A stretch of 64,000 nucleotides of DNA from Pararhizobium polonicum (GTDB lineage Bacteria > Pseudomonadota > Alphaproteobacteria > Rhizobiales > Rhizobiaceae). The notes below the pieces were generated by a model. The model did no database searches and was not told the DNA's origin. It worked only from the letters and a program-made list of their open reading frames with translations. Of this stretch, positions 1 through 8,913 are shown piece by piece. Numbering within the stretch: position 1 is the stretch's first letter; the number at the start of each line of letters is the position of its first letter. Made by a program: the position numbers and the translations under genes. The stretch is from contig NZ_LGLV01000004.1 in assembly GCF_001687365.1 (NCBI RefSeq), forward strand, positions 372,001-436,000. Direction: 5' to 3'.

Positions 1-342
1 GGCGGTTTTTTCCGGATCGGGAGCAGAATCGGCGAGATCATATGCCTCGTCAATGGTGTTTGCCACAGGCTTTCGCGCCCGCAGCGTATCGATCGCATGA
101 TTGCGCGCGATCGCCGAAAGCCAGGACATCGGATTGGTGTCGCCGCTCGCATACCGGTCGGCCCGCTGCCAGATCTTGATGTAGATTTCCTGCAACGCCT
201 CTTCCGCTTGCGGCCGGTCCCGCAAGATACGGACACAAATGGCAAAAAGTTTCGGGCTGGTCTGCCGGTAGAGCGCGGAGAACGCGGCGCGGTCCCTCAG
301 CGAGACCCTGCCGATCAGCATTGAAATGTCGTCTATGGCCAT
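1..342 (-). CDS. ECF-type RNA polymerase sigma factor, 3' part outside window
   Basis: The frame stays open from an ATG at 342 to the window edge (114 codons), so the C-terminal part is missing. What is present is sigma region 2: a helix with LYRQTSPKLFAICVRILRD, then the acidic QAEEALQEIYIKIW stretch and the -10-reading segment WLSAIARNHAIDTLR. These are standard for group 4 (extracytoplasmic function) sigma factors, which are about 170-190 residues long, so region 4 should lie beyond the edge. A GGAAG sits 5 nt before the ATG. An anti-sigma gene usually follows such genes, but none can be seen here. It is divergent from argB, and the 343-528 interval holds both promoters. The stress signal it answers to cannot be read from this fragment. 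Confidence 0.85.
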   Translation of the reverse strand, partial: MAIDDISMLIGRVSLRDRAAFSALYRQTSPKLFAICVRILRDRPQAEEALQEIYIKIWQRADRYASGDTNPMSWLSAIARNHAIDTLRARKPVANTIDEAYDLADSAPDPEKTA

Positions 343-528
343 CGATGCTTCCGGTCCTCGCCCCGTCAGCGGCGAACATAGGGCACAAGCCCGGGGATAA
401 GAAGGGACGCACGACAGATAAAGCCGGCGACCGCCGCCGATGTCACACCGGCTTTATCTTTACGGCTGATCATTCCCTCCACCGGAAACTTGCGCTAAAC
501 AGCACCCGGCTAATTTCGAGGTATTCCC

Positions 529-1416
529 ATGTCCGCATCCGAAAGCGAAATCCAGGCAAATCTTCTCGCCAAGGCGCTGCCCTACATGCAGCGCTACGAG
601 AACAAGACGATCGTCGTCAAATATGGCGGCCACGCCATGGGCAATCCCGAGCTTGGCAAGGCTTTTGCCGCCGATATCGCGCTGTTGAAGCAGTCCGGCG
701 TCAATCCGATCGTCGTGCATGGCGGCGGCCCGCAGATCGGCGCCATGCTGACCAAGATGGGCATCGAATCGAAATTCGAAGGCGGCCTGCGCGTCACCGA
801 TGCCAAGACGGTCGAGATCGTCGAGATGGTGCTGGCCGGTTCGATCAACAAGGAAATCGTCGCGCTGATCAACCAGACCGGCGAATGGGCGATCGGCCTT
901 TGCGGCAAGGACGGCAACATGGTCTTTGCCCAGAAGGCGCGCAAGACCGTGATCGATCCGGATAGCAATATCGAGCGCGTTCTCGACCTCGGCTTCGTCG
1001 GCGAAGTGACGGAGGTTGACCGCACCCTGCTCGATCTTCTCGCCAAATCGGAAATGATCCCGGTGATTGCCCCCGTGGCCCCCGGCCGCGATGGAGCGAC
1101 CTACAATATCAACGCCGATACCTTTGCCGGCGCCATTGCCGGTGCGCTCCACGCCACCCGCCTGCTGTTCCTCACCGACGTTCCCGGCGTACTCGACAAG
1201 AAGGGCGAACTGATCAAGGAACTTTCGGTCGCCGAGGCGCATGCGCTGATCAAGGACGGCACGATTTCCGGCGGCATGATCCCCAAGGTCGAAACCTGCA
1301 TCGAGGCACTCGCCCGCGGCGTCGAAGGCGTCGTCATCCTCAACGGCAAGACGGCCCATTCGGTGCTGCTGGAGATCTTCACGGAGCATGGTGCGGGAAC
1401 GCTGATCGTTCCGTGA
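529..1416 (+). CDS. argB: Acetylglutamate kinase
   Basis: Phosphorylates N-acetyl-L-glutamate with ATP, the second step of arginine synthesis, in the cytosol. The 295 residues are normal length. The glycine-rich phosphate-binding motifs KYGGHAM (31-37) and [10 protein letters not shown] (62-71) and the C-terminal GGMIPKVE segment of the amino-acid-kinase fold are present. The extra N-terminal helix before KYGG (about residues 8-24) is the feature that, in this family, goes with hexamer formation and feedback inhibition by arginine, so the enzyme is probably arginine-sensitive (inference). The gene stands alone: a divergent sigma-factor gene lies upstream and a converging gene, separated by a large palindrome, lies downstream. 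Confidence 0.97.
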   Translation: MSASESEIQANLLAKALPYMQRYENKTIVVKYGGHAMGNPELGKAFAADIALLKQSGVNPIVVHGGGPQIGAMLTKMGIESKFEGGLRVTDAKTVEIVEMVLAGSINKEIVALINQTGEWAIGLCGKDGNMVFAQKARKTVIDPDSNIERVLDLGFVGEVTEVDRTLLDLLAKSEMIPVIAPVAPGRDGATYNINADTFAGAIAGALHATRLLFLTDVPGVLDKKGELIKELSVAEAHALIKDGTISGGMIPKVETCIEALARGVEGVVILNGKTAHSVLLEIFTEHGAGTLIVP

Positions 1417-1463
1417 GGGATGGCAGATAGTTCGGCAGGTGCTGTCGAAATGACGCATCACCG

Positions 1464-1528
1464 ACCTCACTCTCCCGTCATCCTCTCCTCGGGTTAAACC
1501 CGAGGAGAGGATGACGGGAGAGTGAGGT
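1464..1528. repeat. Perfect palindrome with 32-bp arms between argB and a converging gene
   Basis: The arms 1464-1495 and 1497-1528 are exact reverse complements around one base at 1496. The core reads CCTCTCCTCGGGTT and its complement. It lies between converging genes (argB stop at 1416, minus-strand stop at 1581), so transcription from either side would form a very stable hairpin. There is no T-tract on either side, so it is not a classic intrinsic terminator. CTCGGG-type palindromes are dispersed in rhizobial intergenic regions (recalled, not checked here). Confidence 0.9.
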
Positions 1529-1580
1529 TCGCCGCTCCTGCAACCAATTCAGCAAGGCGCCTGCACCCCTCGCAAGCTCA

Positions 1581-2351
1581 TCAACCGCGCTGATAAACCC
1601 CGCTCGCCTGCCCCTTCAGCCACTCGATCATCGCCCGGTACGGCCCCGGCCCGTAGCTGACGCGCCCGACGCCAAGTCCGGCAAGCACCTTCACATCCGG
1701 CACACCCTGCCGCATCATGATGTTGACCGGCAGCGCGACGGATTCGCAGACCCTTGCGATCAAATCCGGATTCGACAAGCCCGGCACGAAGAAACCGCTG
1801 GCGCCAGCCTCGGCATAGGCCGCTGCCCGCTCGATCGCCTCGTCCACCAGCGGCGCATGGCGCACCGGGTCGGAGACCTTCAGGAACAGGTCGGTGCGGG
1901 CGTTGATGAAGAACGGGATATCCTTCTCGTCGGCCGTCGCTCGGATCGCCTTGATCCGCGCCGCCTGCGCCTCGAGCGTATGCAGCCCGCTGCCGCCGAC
2001 CACCTGGTCCTCGAAATTGATGCCGACAGCGCCTACGTCGATCAGCCGCCCGGCATTCAGCGCCGCGCCTTCCGCATCTTCGGCATAACCGCCCTCGAAA
2101 TCGATCGACACCGGCAGATCGGTCGCCGCCACGATGGCGCGGGCGATATCGACGAGTTGCAGCAGCGGAATGTCCTGACCGTCGCCATAGCCCTTGGCAG
2201 CGGCGACAGACCAGCTTCCGGTCGCCAGCGCCCTGGCGCCGGATTCAGCCACGGCCCTTGCGCTGCCTGCGTCCCAGATGTTGTAGAGCACCAGCGGATC
2301 GCCCTTGCGGTGCAGTTCCGTGAACGCCTTTGCCTTGTCCGTCTGGTTCAT
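1581..2351 (-). CDS. Isocitrate lyase/PEP mutase superfamily protein
   Basis: A 256-residue TIM-barrel enzyme of the ICL/PEP-mutase superfamily. Visible family features are the early YNIWDAGSAR segment, the metal-site stretch SIDFEGGYAED, NFEDQV, and FINARTD on a core strand. The KKCGH catalytic loop of true isocitrate lyases is absent, so it is not a glyoxylate-cycle lyase. Relatives cleave or rearrange C-C or P-C bonds of small 2-oxoacids or hydroxyacids (oxaloacetate, methylisocitrate, phosphonopyruvate), and the substrate here cannot be assigned. The start at 2351 is preferred over an in-frame codon 11 residues upstream because GGAGGAAAAGCG directly precedes this ATG. A same-strand DMT exporter gene lies upstream. 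Confidence 0.85.
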   Translation of the reverse strand: MNQTDKAKAFTELHRKGDPLVLYNIWDAGSARAVAESGARALATGSWSVAAAKGYGDGQDIPLLQLVDIARAIVAATDLPVSIDFEGGYAEDAEGAALNAGRLIDVGAVGINFEDQVVGGSGLHTLEAQAARIKAIRATADEKDIPFFINARTDLFLKVSDPVRHAPLVDEAIERAAAYAEAGASGFFVPGLSNPDLIARVCESVALPVNIMMRQGVPDVKVLAGLGVGRVSYGPGPYRAMIEWLKGQASGVYQRG

Positions 2352-2424
2352 CGCTTTTCCTCCGAAAACGTCTTCCCCTGTCATGCCACAACAGGGACAG
2401 CCGGCGCCAGAGCTGGCGATCCGC

Positions 2425-3330
2425 TTACGTCCACATCAGCAGCAGCAGGATACCCGTCACGATCAACAGGCATCCTGCCGTTTCCATGCGGTTGATCCGC
2501 TCGCGGAACAGGAAGATCGAGGCCATGAAGGTGAAGACCAGTTCGATCTGGCCGAGCGCCCGCACATAGGCGACCTGCTGCAACGTCATCGCCGTGAACC
2601 AGCAGGCCGATCCCGTCACGCCGGCCAGCCCGACAAGCGCCGACGACCGCCAGGCGCGCGCCACCCGGCCGATTTCGCTTTTGTCCTTGATGATCATCCA
2701 GATCAGCATGAACACCGTCTGGAACGTCGTTACACAGGCAAGCGTCACCGCCGCCTGCATCACCGCATTCGGCCCGTCGAGCGATAGCGACGCCGAGCGA
2801 TAGGCCACCGCCGAAATGCCGAACACCGCCCCCGAGGCGATGCCGATCAGCGCCGTGCGCCCGGTCAACGCCACCATCAGGTTGCGCCAGGACAGCGGCA
2901 TCCGCGCCACGGAAATCATCATCACGCCGATGACGCCGACGATGATCGCCGCGACGGCACCCGGCGTCAGCCGCTCGCCCAGAAGGATCAGCCCGAAGAT
3001 CGCCGCCTGCACCGGCTCGGTCTTCGAATAGGCGGTGCCGACGGCGAAGTTGCGTAGCGAGAAGAGATAGACCAGCAGAATGGTCGCAAAGATCTGCGCC
3101 AGCCCCCCGAGCACGGCCCAGAACGCAAAGGCGCCGTTCAGCGCCGGAAAGGCATAGCCCGCGAAAGAGTGAAGCCCCAGCACATAGGCGATCGCCAGCG
3201 GAAAGCCGAAGCCGAAGCGAACGAAGCTCGCGCCTGTCGTGCCGAGCGAGCCCTGCAGATGCTTTTGCAGCGCGGAACGCAGGTTCTGCAAAAAGGCGGC
3301 GGTAATGGTGATGGCGATCCAAGCTTCCAT
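2425..3330 (-). CDS. DMT-superfamily (EamA) inner-membrane transporter
   Basis: The 301 residues are almost entirely hydrophobic and fit the usual ten-helix EamA architecture of two five-helix repeats. The first repeat ends with TEPVQAAIFGLILLGERLTP and the second with FMASIFLFRERINRMETAG. The GERL and RERI motifs after the fourth helix of each repeat are typical of this family. It is likely an exporter of metabolites or amino acids across the inner membrane, but the substrate cannot be deduced. It is followed on the same strand, after about 70 nt, by the ICL/PEPM-type enzyme gene, so the two may be co-transcribed. Confidence 0.88.
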   Translation of the reverse strand: MEAWIAITITAAFLQNLRSALQKHLQGSLGTTGASFVRFGFGFPLAIAYVLGLHSFAGYAFPALNGAFAFWAVLGGLAQIFATILLVYLFSLRNFAVGTAYSKTEPVQAAIFGLILLGERLTPGAVAAIIVGVIGVMMISVARMPLSWRNLMVALTGRTALIGIASGAVFGISAVAYRSASLSLDGPNAVMQAAVTLACVTTFQTVFMLIWMIIKDKSEIGRVARAWRSSALVGLAGVTGSACWFTAMTLQQVAYVRALGQIELVFTFMASIFLFRERINRMETAGCLLIVTGILLLLMWT

Positions 3331-3512
3331 TCCTGCCCGCTAACATGGCGCAACGGCAGAATCCACATCTGTATGCGCGACGGCAGAGATTTGTCGCCTT
3401 TCGGTCGCAACGCCGCCGATGTTTCCGCCGGAACAATGTTCATCGTCAGGGCCGCGCGATCGGTGCACCGGCCCCTCTTTCGGTCAGCGCCCCAGAGCGG
3501 CCGCAGGACGTT

Positions 3513-4304
3513 TCAGACCGAATCTTCCCGAGCATCGGGCACAGCCGCGGCCTGGCGGAATGTCAGCGGCGGCGCGTTCTCTTCCGTCTTCTTGACGCGC
3601 TGATCGTAGTCCGGCGAGACGGTGCCGAGAACACGGTCCCAGAAGGAAAAATAATTGCCGTAGTTGTAGCGAAACCCGGAGTGGTGCTGGTCGTGAAATG
3701 TCGTGCACAGAATCGGGGAGGGATAACGCGCAGTCGAGGACGCGAAATACTCGAACCCGCAATGGCCGAACATGCCATTGAAATGTTCGAACACGCGCTG
3801 TCCGATCAGAATGGCCGGCGGAAACGGGACGACCAGGACAATGACCGCCGAAAAACCCTGCAGCAGGAAATTGTCGAGGACATCCTCGGAATAGGTGCTC
3901 CAGACCGTCGGCGCGACGCTCTTGTGGTGAAGCGCATGCAGCGGGTAGAGCCATTTCGTGTGCAGCAGCCGGTGCATGAAATAGAACCAGGTGTCGTACA
4001 GGAACAGGACGAGAAGGAAGAGCGGCACGGCCGTCCACCAGTTGAAGGCCCAGGGCGTTGGCGCCCAGCCCTTTTGCTGGAGGTAGAGGCCGATCGTCAG
4101 CGGCAGGCAGGCGCTGAACATCGAAGCCAGACTCTGCCGGATTTCCGCGTTGCGGCGTTTGCCCGAGCCGCGCCCCTTCTGTATCCTCCGCTCGGGATTG
4201 CGGTCGTTCATCCAGGTTATGGCAAAACCGAAGGCGAAGTAGGTGACGACTGACGCGGCATAGAAGCCGCACAGAAACAGCAGATAGAAGAATTCATCCG
4301 ACAT
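3513..4304 (-). CDS. Sterol desaturase/fatty acid hydroxylase family membrane protein
   Basis: A 263-residue membrane protein with hydrophobic segments near the N-terminus and mid-protein. The histidine clusters of the di-iron membrane hydroxylase family are all present: HRLLH, HALHH and HDQHH, followed by NYGNYFSFWDRVLGT. Enzymes of this family insert hydroxyl groups or desaturate lipids or carotenoids using O2 and an electron donor. The substrate here is unknown. The ATG at 4304 (MSDEFFY) is preferred because the first membrane segment follows it at once. An in-frame start 17 residues upstream would add a non-hydrophobic cysteine-containing leader. It is divergent from the nucleotidase gene. 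Confidence 0.85.
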   Translation of the reverse strand: MSDEFFYLLFLCGFYAASVVTYFAFGFAITWMNDRNPERRIQKGRGSGKRRNAEIRQSLASMFSACLPLTIGLYLQQKGWAPTPWAFNWWTAVPLFLLVLFLYDTWFYFMHRLLHTKWLYPLHALHHKSVAPTVWSTYSEDVLDNFLLQGFSAVIVLVVPFPPAILIGQRVFEHFNGMFGHCGFEYFASSTARYPSPILCTTFHDQHHSGFRYNYGNYFSFWDRVLGTVSPDYDQRVKKTEENAPPLTFRQAAAVPDAREDSV

Positions 4305-4438
4305 CGGCACCCGCAGCCCCTGCGCCAAACCGCTCCGGCACGAACCGTGACACATCGGCTCGGCAATTCAAGGTGGAAATGCGCGCGGCGCTCACAAAGC
4401 CCATTTCCTCGCCACATCCGCCATGGCATAAGGCCTCC

Positions 4439-5152
4439 ATGACCCAGCTCGACCGCCTGCCGACCAAAGCCGATTTCGCCCATGTCACCGATTGGGTGTT
4501 CGATCTCGACAACACGCTCTATCCGCATCACGTCAATCTGTTCTCGCAGATCGACCGCAACATGACGGCCTATGTCGCTGCCTTGCTGACGCTGGATCCG
4601 GCAGCGGCCAAGACGCTGCAGAAGGAATATTATCGCGATCACGGCACGACGCTGCAGGGCCTGATGATCCATCATGGCATCGACCCCAACGATTTCCTCG
4701 AAAAGGCGCATGCGATCGACTATTCCGTCGTGCCTGCCGATCCGGCGCTGGGCGATGCCATCCGCGCGCTGCCGGGGCGTAAGTTCATCTTTACCAATGG
4801 CAGCGTCAAGCATGCCGAGATGACGGCGCGGGCGCTCGGCATCCTCGATCATTTCGACGATATCTTCGATATCGTCGCGGCCGATTATGTGCCCAAACCG
4901 GCCGGCGACACCTATGACAAGTTCATGAGCCTGCACCGGGTCGATACCAGACGCGCCGCCATGTTCGAGGATCTGCCGCGCAACCTGGTGGTGCCGAAGG
5001 CGCTCGGCATGAAGACGGTGCTTTTGGTGCCGCGCAATTTCGAATACGAATTTGCCGAAGCCTGGGAGAAGACCGGCGACGGCGACGCGCAGGCCGACTA
5101 CGTGACCGAAGACCTCACCGGCTTCCTGACACGGCTTGTATCGGAGCGTTGA
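4439..5152 (+). CDS. HAD-family pyrimidine 5'-nucleotidase
   Basis: A 237-residue HAD hydrolase. Motif I is DLDNTLYP (22-29), with the two catalytic aspartates, motif II is the TNGS segment, the lysine motif is KPAGDTYDKF and motif IV is FEDLPRNL. The DLDNTLYP form and overall length match the SDT1-like pyrimidine 5'-nucleotidase branch, which dephosphorylates UMP/CMP-type nucleotides. It is cytosolic, with no signal peptide. The ATG at 4439 (MTQLD) starts just before the fold. An earlier in-frame start at 4373 would add 22 residues without family character. From memory, this gene also lies near dapD in other Rhizobiaceae. Confidence 0.88.
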   Translation: MTQLDRLPTKADFAHVTDWVFDLDNTLYPHHVNLFSQIDRNMTAYVAALLTLDPAAAKTLQKEYYRDHGTTLQGLMIHHGIDPNDFLEKAHAIDYSVVPADPALGDAIRALPGRKFIFTNGSVKHAEMTARALGILDHFDDIFDIVAADYVPKPAGDTYDKFMSLHRVDTRRAAMFEDLPRNLVVPKALGMKTVLLVPRNFEYEFAEAWEKTGDGDAQADYVTEDLTGFLTRLVSER

Positions 5153-5290
5153 CGGCGCGTATCAAACACAGTTCCGACACGGAAAAACCTCTTTCCTGTC
5201 AAAGACTTAAATTACCAAAGTTTAACTGGTCATCCTGCCGGACCCGTCTATCTTCCTTTCAGGGACAAGGATCGCTGAAAGGATTTTGAC

Positions 5291-5812
5291 ATGCGGAAGA
5301 ACACCCTCATTCTCGGCGTCGTCGCCACCAGCCTCGCTCTGACCGGCCTTGCGGCCCCCACATTCGCCGCCCGGCAGAAGGCGGCGCCGGAGCAGCGCAC
5401 CGAGCAGATGATCAAGCGCTTCGACACGGATGGCGACAACAGGGTATCGCTGGCCGAATTCCAGGCCGGCGCGGCCGACGCCTTCAAGGCCTATGATACC
5501 GACGGCGATGGCCAGGTGACGCGCAGCGAGATCGAAGCCAAGCGCCAGGCCTTCCGCCAGGCCCGCAAGGAGATCCGCACAGCCGGGAAAAAGAACGGCG
5601 AAGACAAGACGGCGGTGATGGAGAAGATCGGGGCAATACGCCCGCCCATGCTGCCCGGCATGCGGCCCAAGGCCTTCAAGCAGGCCGATACCGACAAGAA
5701 CGGTTCGCTCAGCCTTGCCGAAGTCAACGAACAGGCGGCCAAGATCTTCAAACGCCGCGATACCAATGGCGACGGCTTCATCGACGCCGCCGATTTCACC
5801 AAGAAGATCTGA
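5291..5812 (+). CDS. Exported EF-hand calcium-binding protein
   Basis: 173 residues beginning with a signal peptide: MRKN, a hydrophobic stretch, then a likely signal-peptidase cut after PTFA at about residue 26. Four EF-hand loops follow in two pairs: DTDGDNRVSLAEF, DTDGDGQVTRSEI, DTDKNGSLSLAEV and DTNGDGFIDAADF. All keep the D-x-D/N-x-D/N pattern and the closing acidic residue, except that loops 3 and 4 are slightly non-canonical. The region between pairs (about 80-125) is lysine-rich and helical. It is probably a periplasmic calcium buffer or sensor, common in Rhizobiales, with no enzymatic domain. The start is fixed by the signal peptide, with GGAT/AGGA-like bases upstream (CTGAAAGGATTTTGAC). 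Confidence 0.88.
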   Translation: MRKNTLILGVVATSLALTGLAAPTFAARQKAAPEQRTEQMIKRFDTDGDNRVSLAEFQAGAADAFKAYDTDGDGQVTRSEIEAKRQAFRQARKEIRTAGKKNGEDKTAVMEKIGAIRPPMLPGMRPKAFKQADTDKNGSLSLAEVNEQAAKIFKRRDTNGDGFIDAADFTKKI

Positions 5813-5823
5813 CTCCAAGTCAC

Positions 5824-5847
5824 GCCCCGACCGTCAATGGCCGGGGC
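5824..5847 (+). terminator. Hairpin after the EF-hand gene, weak terminator candidate
   Basis: GCCCCG (5824-5829) pairs with CGGGGC (5842-5847), with an inner CC/GG pair, 12 nt after the EF-hand stop codon. No T-run follows, so termination may need Rho. Confidence 0.4.
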
Positions 5848-5969
5848 TCCAGACTCTCGGAAACCGTCTATGGTTTGCGAACCATTCGACCTCCCCCATC
5901 ATGCGCCCTCTGACAGGCCGGTGGCTTCAAAGTCCCTGGCAAGACCGGCATGAGGGTCCGGAGGTGAAC

Positions 5970-6002
5970 TTGACCAGTCTTTGTGTATTGTGGTGTATTG
6001 TG
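5970..6002 (+). promoter_or_regulatory. Promoter-like region with a tandem 10-bp repeat upstream of rtcB
   Basis: GTGTATTGTG occurs twice head to tail (5983-5992 and 5993-6002). A TTGACC hexamer at 5970-5975 lies 17-18 nt before GTGTAT/TGTATT, so the second copy would overlap a -10 box. This is 86-119 nt before the rtcB start. Promoter function is inferred from spacing alone. Confidence 0.35.
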
Positions 6003-6088
6003 TTCATCTATCGCAACCACGAGGACATCATCCGCGACCATGCCTGTAATGGCAATATCGGGACCTCTTGCCAGAACAGGAACCCGAC

Positions 6089-7390
6089 ATGAGCCATCCG
6101 AGCACCAGCAAGTTTGCCCCGCAAGCCACCGATCGGCCCCCGCTCCGCACCAATACCCTGCCGTTCGGCCAATTCATCGAGCCGGAAACCGACGACGAAA
6201 TCATCAACGTCCATGCGGTGATCCAGCACATGGACGTACTGCTGCGTGTGCCGACCATCAGCAAGGCCGCGGTCATGCCTGATGCCTGCCCATCCGGCTC
6301 CACCCCGGGCACCATTCCTGTTGGCGGTGTCGTCGCCGCCAAGGATGCGATTCATCCCGGTTTTCACTCGGCCGACATCTGCTGCTCCATGGCCGTAACC
6401 TTCTTCAAGCGCAACGACGCGGTTGCCGACATGCTCGATGCCTCGGTTGCGTCGACGCATTTCGGCCCCGGCAAACGGTCGGGCAGCGAAGTGGGGAAGA
6501 ATAAAGAGCTCGCGCAGTTGATCGGCAAATTCGAGAAGAACTTTTTTCTAAAAGGTCTCGAGGCACATGCCGAGCAGCATTTCATGACGCAGGGCGACGG
6601 CAACCATTTTCTCTATATCGGAGAAACCGAATCAGATCACCGACGCGCCCTCGTCACGCACCACGGCTCGCGCGGCCTCGGTGCGCAGGTCTACAAGCGC
6701 GGGCTCGCCGCCGCTCAGAAGCACACCGCCATTCACGCTCCCAAAGTGCCGATGCACAATTCGTGGATCGACGCCAACAGCGATGTGGGTGCACAATATT
6801 GGGAAGCGCTGCAACTGGTCCGCGAATGGACAAAGCTGAACCACTTTGCGATCCACCGCAAGATCGCACTGCGGCTTGGCAATGCCATCACCGGGCAGTT
6901 CTGGAACGAGCACAATTTCGTGTTCCTTCGCGATGGCCTGTTCTATCACGGCAAGGGAGCGACACCGTCTTTCAACGGCTTCTCGCCGGATGACACGGGC
7001 CTGACCCTGATCCCGCTGAACATGGCCCAACCGATCCTGATTGCATCCCATGCCGACCGCGCCGACGCTCTTGGTTTCGCCCCGCATGGTGCCGGGCGCA
7101 ACCTCTCCCGCACCGCCCATCTGCGGCGGCTGATGGAAGAGTTCAAGGCCGATGCTCGCGGGCTCAGCCCAAACAATATTGCCGAGATCGTGGCTCGCGA
7201 GACGAAGGGGCTGGATATCCGGTTCTTTACCGGCAAGCCCGACATCTCCGAGCTACCGAGCGCCTACAAGAATGCCGAGCAGGTCGCGAGCCAGATTGAA
7301 AAGCACAAGCTGGCCCACATCTCCGAGCGCATCATGCCCCTCGGCTCGATCATGGCCGGTGACATGAACTGGAACCGGGCCGGCCGCTGA
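6089..7390 (+). CDS. RtcB-family RNA ligase (divergent subgroup)
   Basis: A 433-residue RtcB-like protein. RtcB joins RNA 2',3'-cyclic phosphate (3'-phosphate) ends to 5'-OH ends using GTP and Mn2+. The metal- and guanylate-binding residues are conserved in altered settings: the D-x-C site is ADICCSM, the first histidine is in GDGNHFLYIG, the next in THHGSRGLG, then EHNFVF, and the guanylylated histidine sits in PHGAGR. The usual PDVHxGKG loop is replaced by MPDACPSGSTPG, and the usual VGVDIGCG by FHSADICCS, so this is not the E. coli-type orthologue. No rtcA, rtcR or archease gene is next to it. The ATG at 6089 has AGGA 10 nt upstream. Its RNA substrate is unknown (tRNA repair or RNA-damage repair is inference). 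Confidence 0.85.
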   Translation: MSHPSTSKFAPQATDRPPLRTNTLPFGQFIEPETDDEIINVHAVIQHMDVLLRVPTISKAAVMPDACPSGSTPGTIPVGGVVAAKDAIHPGFHSADICCSMAVTFFKRNDAVADMLDASVASTHFGPGKRSGSEVGKNKELAQLIGKFEKNFFLKGLEAHAEQHFMTQGDGNHFLYIGETESDHRRALVTHHGSRGLGAQVYKRGLAAAQKHTAIHAPKVPMHNSWIDANSDVGAQYWEALQLVREWTKLNHFAIHRKIALRLGNAITGQFWNEHNFVFLRDGLFYHGKGATPSFNGFSPDDTGLTLIPLNMAQPILIASHADRADALGFAPHGAGRNLSRTAHLRRLMEEFKADARGLSPNNIAEIVARETKGLDIRFFTGKPDISELPSAYKNAEQVASQIEKHKLAHISERIMPLGSIMAGDMNWNRAGR

Positions 7391-7462
7391 GTTCCTGATG
7401 CCCGGACTCAGAAGGCCTCCAGGTCGCCTCCCTCGGATCGAGGGAGGCGACGGGTCCTTGCC

Positions 7463-8851
7463 TCACACGTCTGCCGCCGGTGGCGCAAAGCGGATCGCCT
7501 GCCGGAAGCGCGGATAGGTCCAGTCCAGCGCCAGCATCACGGCAAGCGAAACCCCGACAAGCGGAAAGAGAATTCCGCCGATCGCCAGAAGCGCGATCAG
7601 GCCGCGAAACACCCGTCTGTCCACCGGCATCGGCGGCACGCCGAGCGAACCTTTCGGGCGGCGTTTCCACCACATGATACCGGCCGAAACCGCCAGCAGC
7701 ACGATGGCAATACAGGCAGCCAGCAGGACAAGCTGGTTGGCGAGGCCGAACTGCTGGCCCAGATGGACGTTGATCCCCCATTCCAACGCCTTGCCGAGCG
7801 GACCGTAGTCCGCATAGCTCATGTCGATCAGCGGCTTGCCGCTGTACTGATCCAGATGCACCACCCGCTGTTGCGCAAGATCGTCCGGATAGACGGAGCC
7901 GGTATAGACCCCATCGGCCGTCGCCGGGATGTTGACGGCATAGCCGCGGTGCAGGCCGAGCCGGTCGAAGACGGCAACAGCCCCATCAAGCCCGATCGCC
8001 GCTGCGCCATCGCCCGACGACGACTGCGGCACCCTTGCCTGTTCGAGCGACCACGACGTCTTGGCAATATGGTCGAGATGCTCGTCGGACATCGGCACGG
8101 CGGTGCGCACGCCGGCGGGATAGCCGAAATTGCTGCCATTGGCCCATTCGTTGACCTTGCCGCCCCAGACACCGGACCAGGGCATGCCGGTCACCGCCAG
8201 AAAGACGATGAAGAAACCGACGAAGATGCCGCTGACGGCATGGGTGTCACGCCAGAACACCCGCCGCTTCGGCGTGCCGCGAATGCTCAGCACACCGCCG
8301 GTCTGACGGCGCGGCCACCAGAGATAGATGCCGGTTGCGACCAGCAGGATCGACCAGCCGGCCGCGATCTCGATCAGCGAGCGCGCGAAAGAACCGAAAT
8401 ATTTCAGACTGTGCAGGGTGCGGATGGTCCACATGATGGTACCGCGATCGGGAAGCGATCCCAGCACCTTGCCGTCATAGGGGTTTACATAGACGGCCAG
8501 CTTGCCGGATGCCGGCGTGTTGACGGTGATCTCGGCGGAGGTATCCGAGGATGCCGGATCGGTGAATTTGACGGCCGTGCCGGGATAGGCGGCGAGTGCC
8601 GCCGCGACCATCGCCGAAGGGGTGGCCTTTGCGCCATTCTCCGTGATCTCCACGCGCTTGAGATCGGCGTGAACGAGACCGTCGATCTCGTCCCTGAACA
8701 GGTAGAGGGCGCCGGTTATCGCCAATGTGACCAGAAAGGGCAGGACAAGCAGGCCCGCATAGAAATGCCAGCGCCAGACGGCGCGGTAAAGGTCGGACGG
8801 GGAACGCACGGCAACGGCAGCGTTCGCGCGTCCGATGGTGAAATCGGACAT
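7463..8851 (-). CDS. PepSY-associated transmembrane protein
   Basis: 462 residues with four long hydrophobic helices: near 27-50 (HFYAGLLVLPFLVTLAITG), about 165-180, about 205-225, and two near the C-terminus. PepSY-type periplasmic regions lie between them. WRWHFYAG near the start and the HxxK/WTIRTLHSL segment are typical of the PepSY-TM family, which includes inner-membrane proteins near iron- or siderophore-uptake genes and flavin or heme-linked reductases. The role in this strain is not evident. A small exported protein gene lies immediately upstream on the same strand (62 nt gap), which suggests a two-gene operon for metal handling (inference). Confidence 0.85.
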   Translation of the reverse strand: MSDFTIGRANAAVAVRSPSDLYRAVWRWHFYAGLLVLPFLVTLAITGALYLFRDEIDGLVHADLKRVEITENGAKATPSAMVAAALAAYPGTAVKFTDPASSDTSAEITVNTPASGKLAVYVNPYDGKVLGSLPDRGTIMWTIRTLHSLKYFGSFARSLIEIAAGWSILLVATGIYLWWPRRQTGGVLSIRGTPKRRVFWRDTHAVSGIFVGFFIVFLAVTGMPWSGVWGGKVNEWANGSNFGYPAGVRTAVPMSDEHLDHIAKTSWSLEQARVPQSSSGDGAAAIGLDGAVAVFDRLGLHRGYAVNIPATADGVYTGSVYPDDLAQQRVVHLDQYSGKPLIDMSYADYGPLGKALEWGINVHLGQQFGLANQLVLLAACIAIVLLAVSAGIMWWKRRPKGSLGVPPMPVDRRVFRGLIALLAIGGILFPLVGVSLAVMLALDWTYPRFRQAIRFAPPAADV

Positions 8852-8913
8852 GGGGGTTCTCCAGATGAATGCAATATTGGCCGTCGCGTGGGCGAACGGC
8901 CTGATTTACACGG

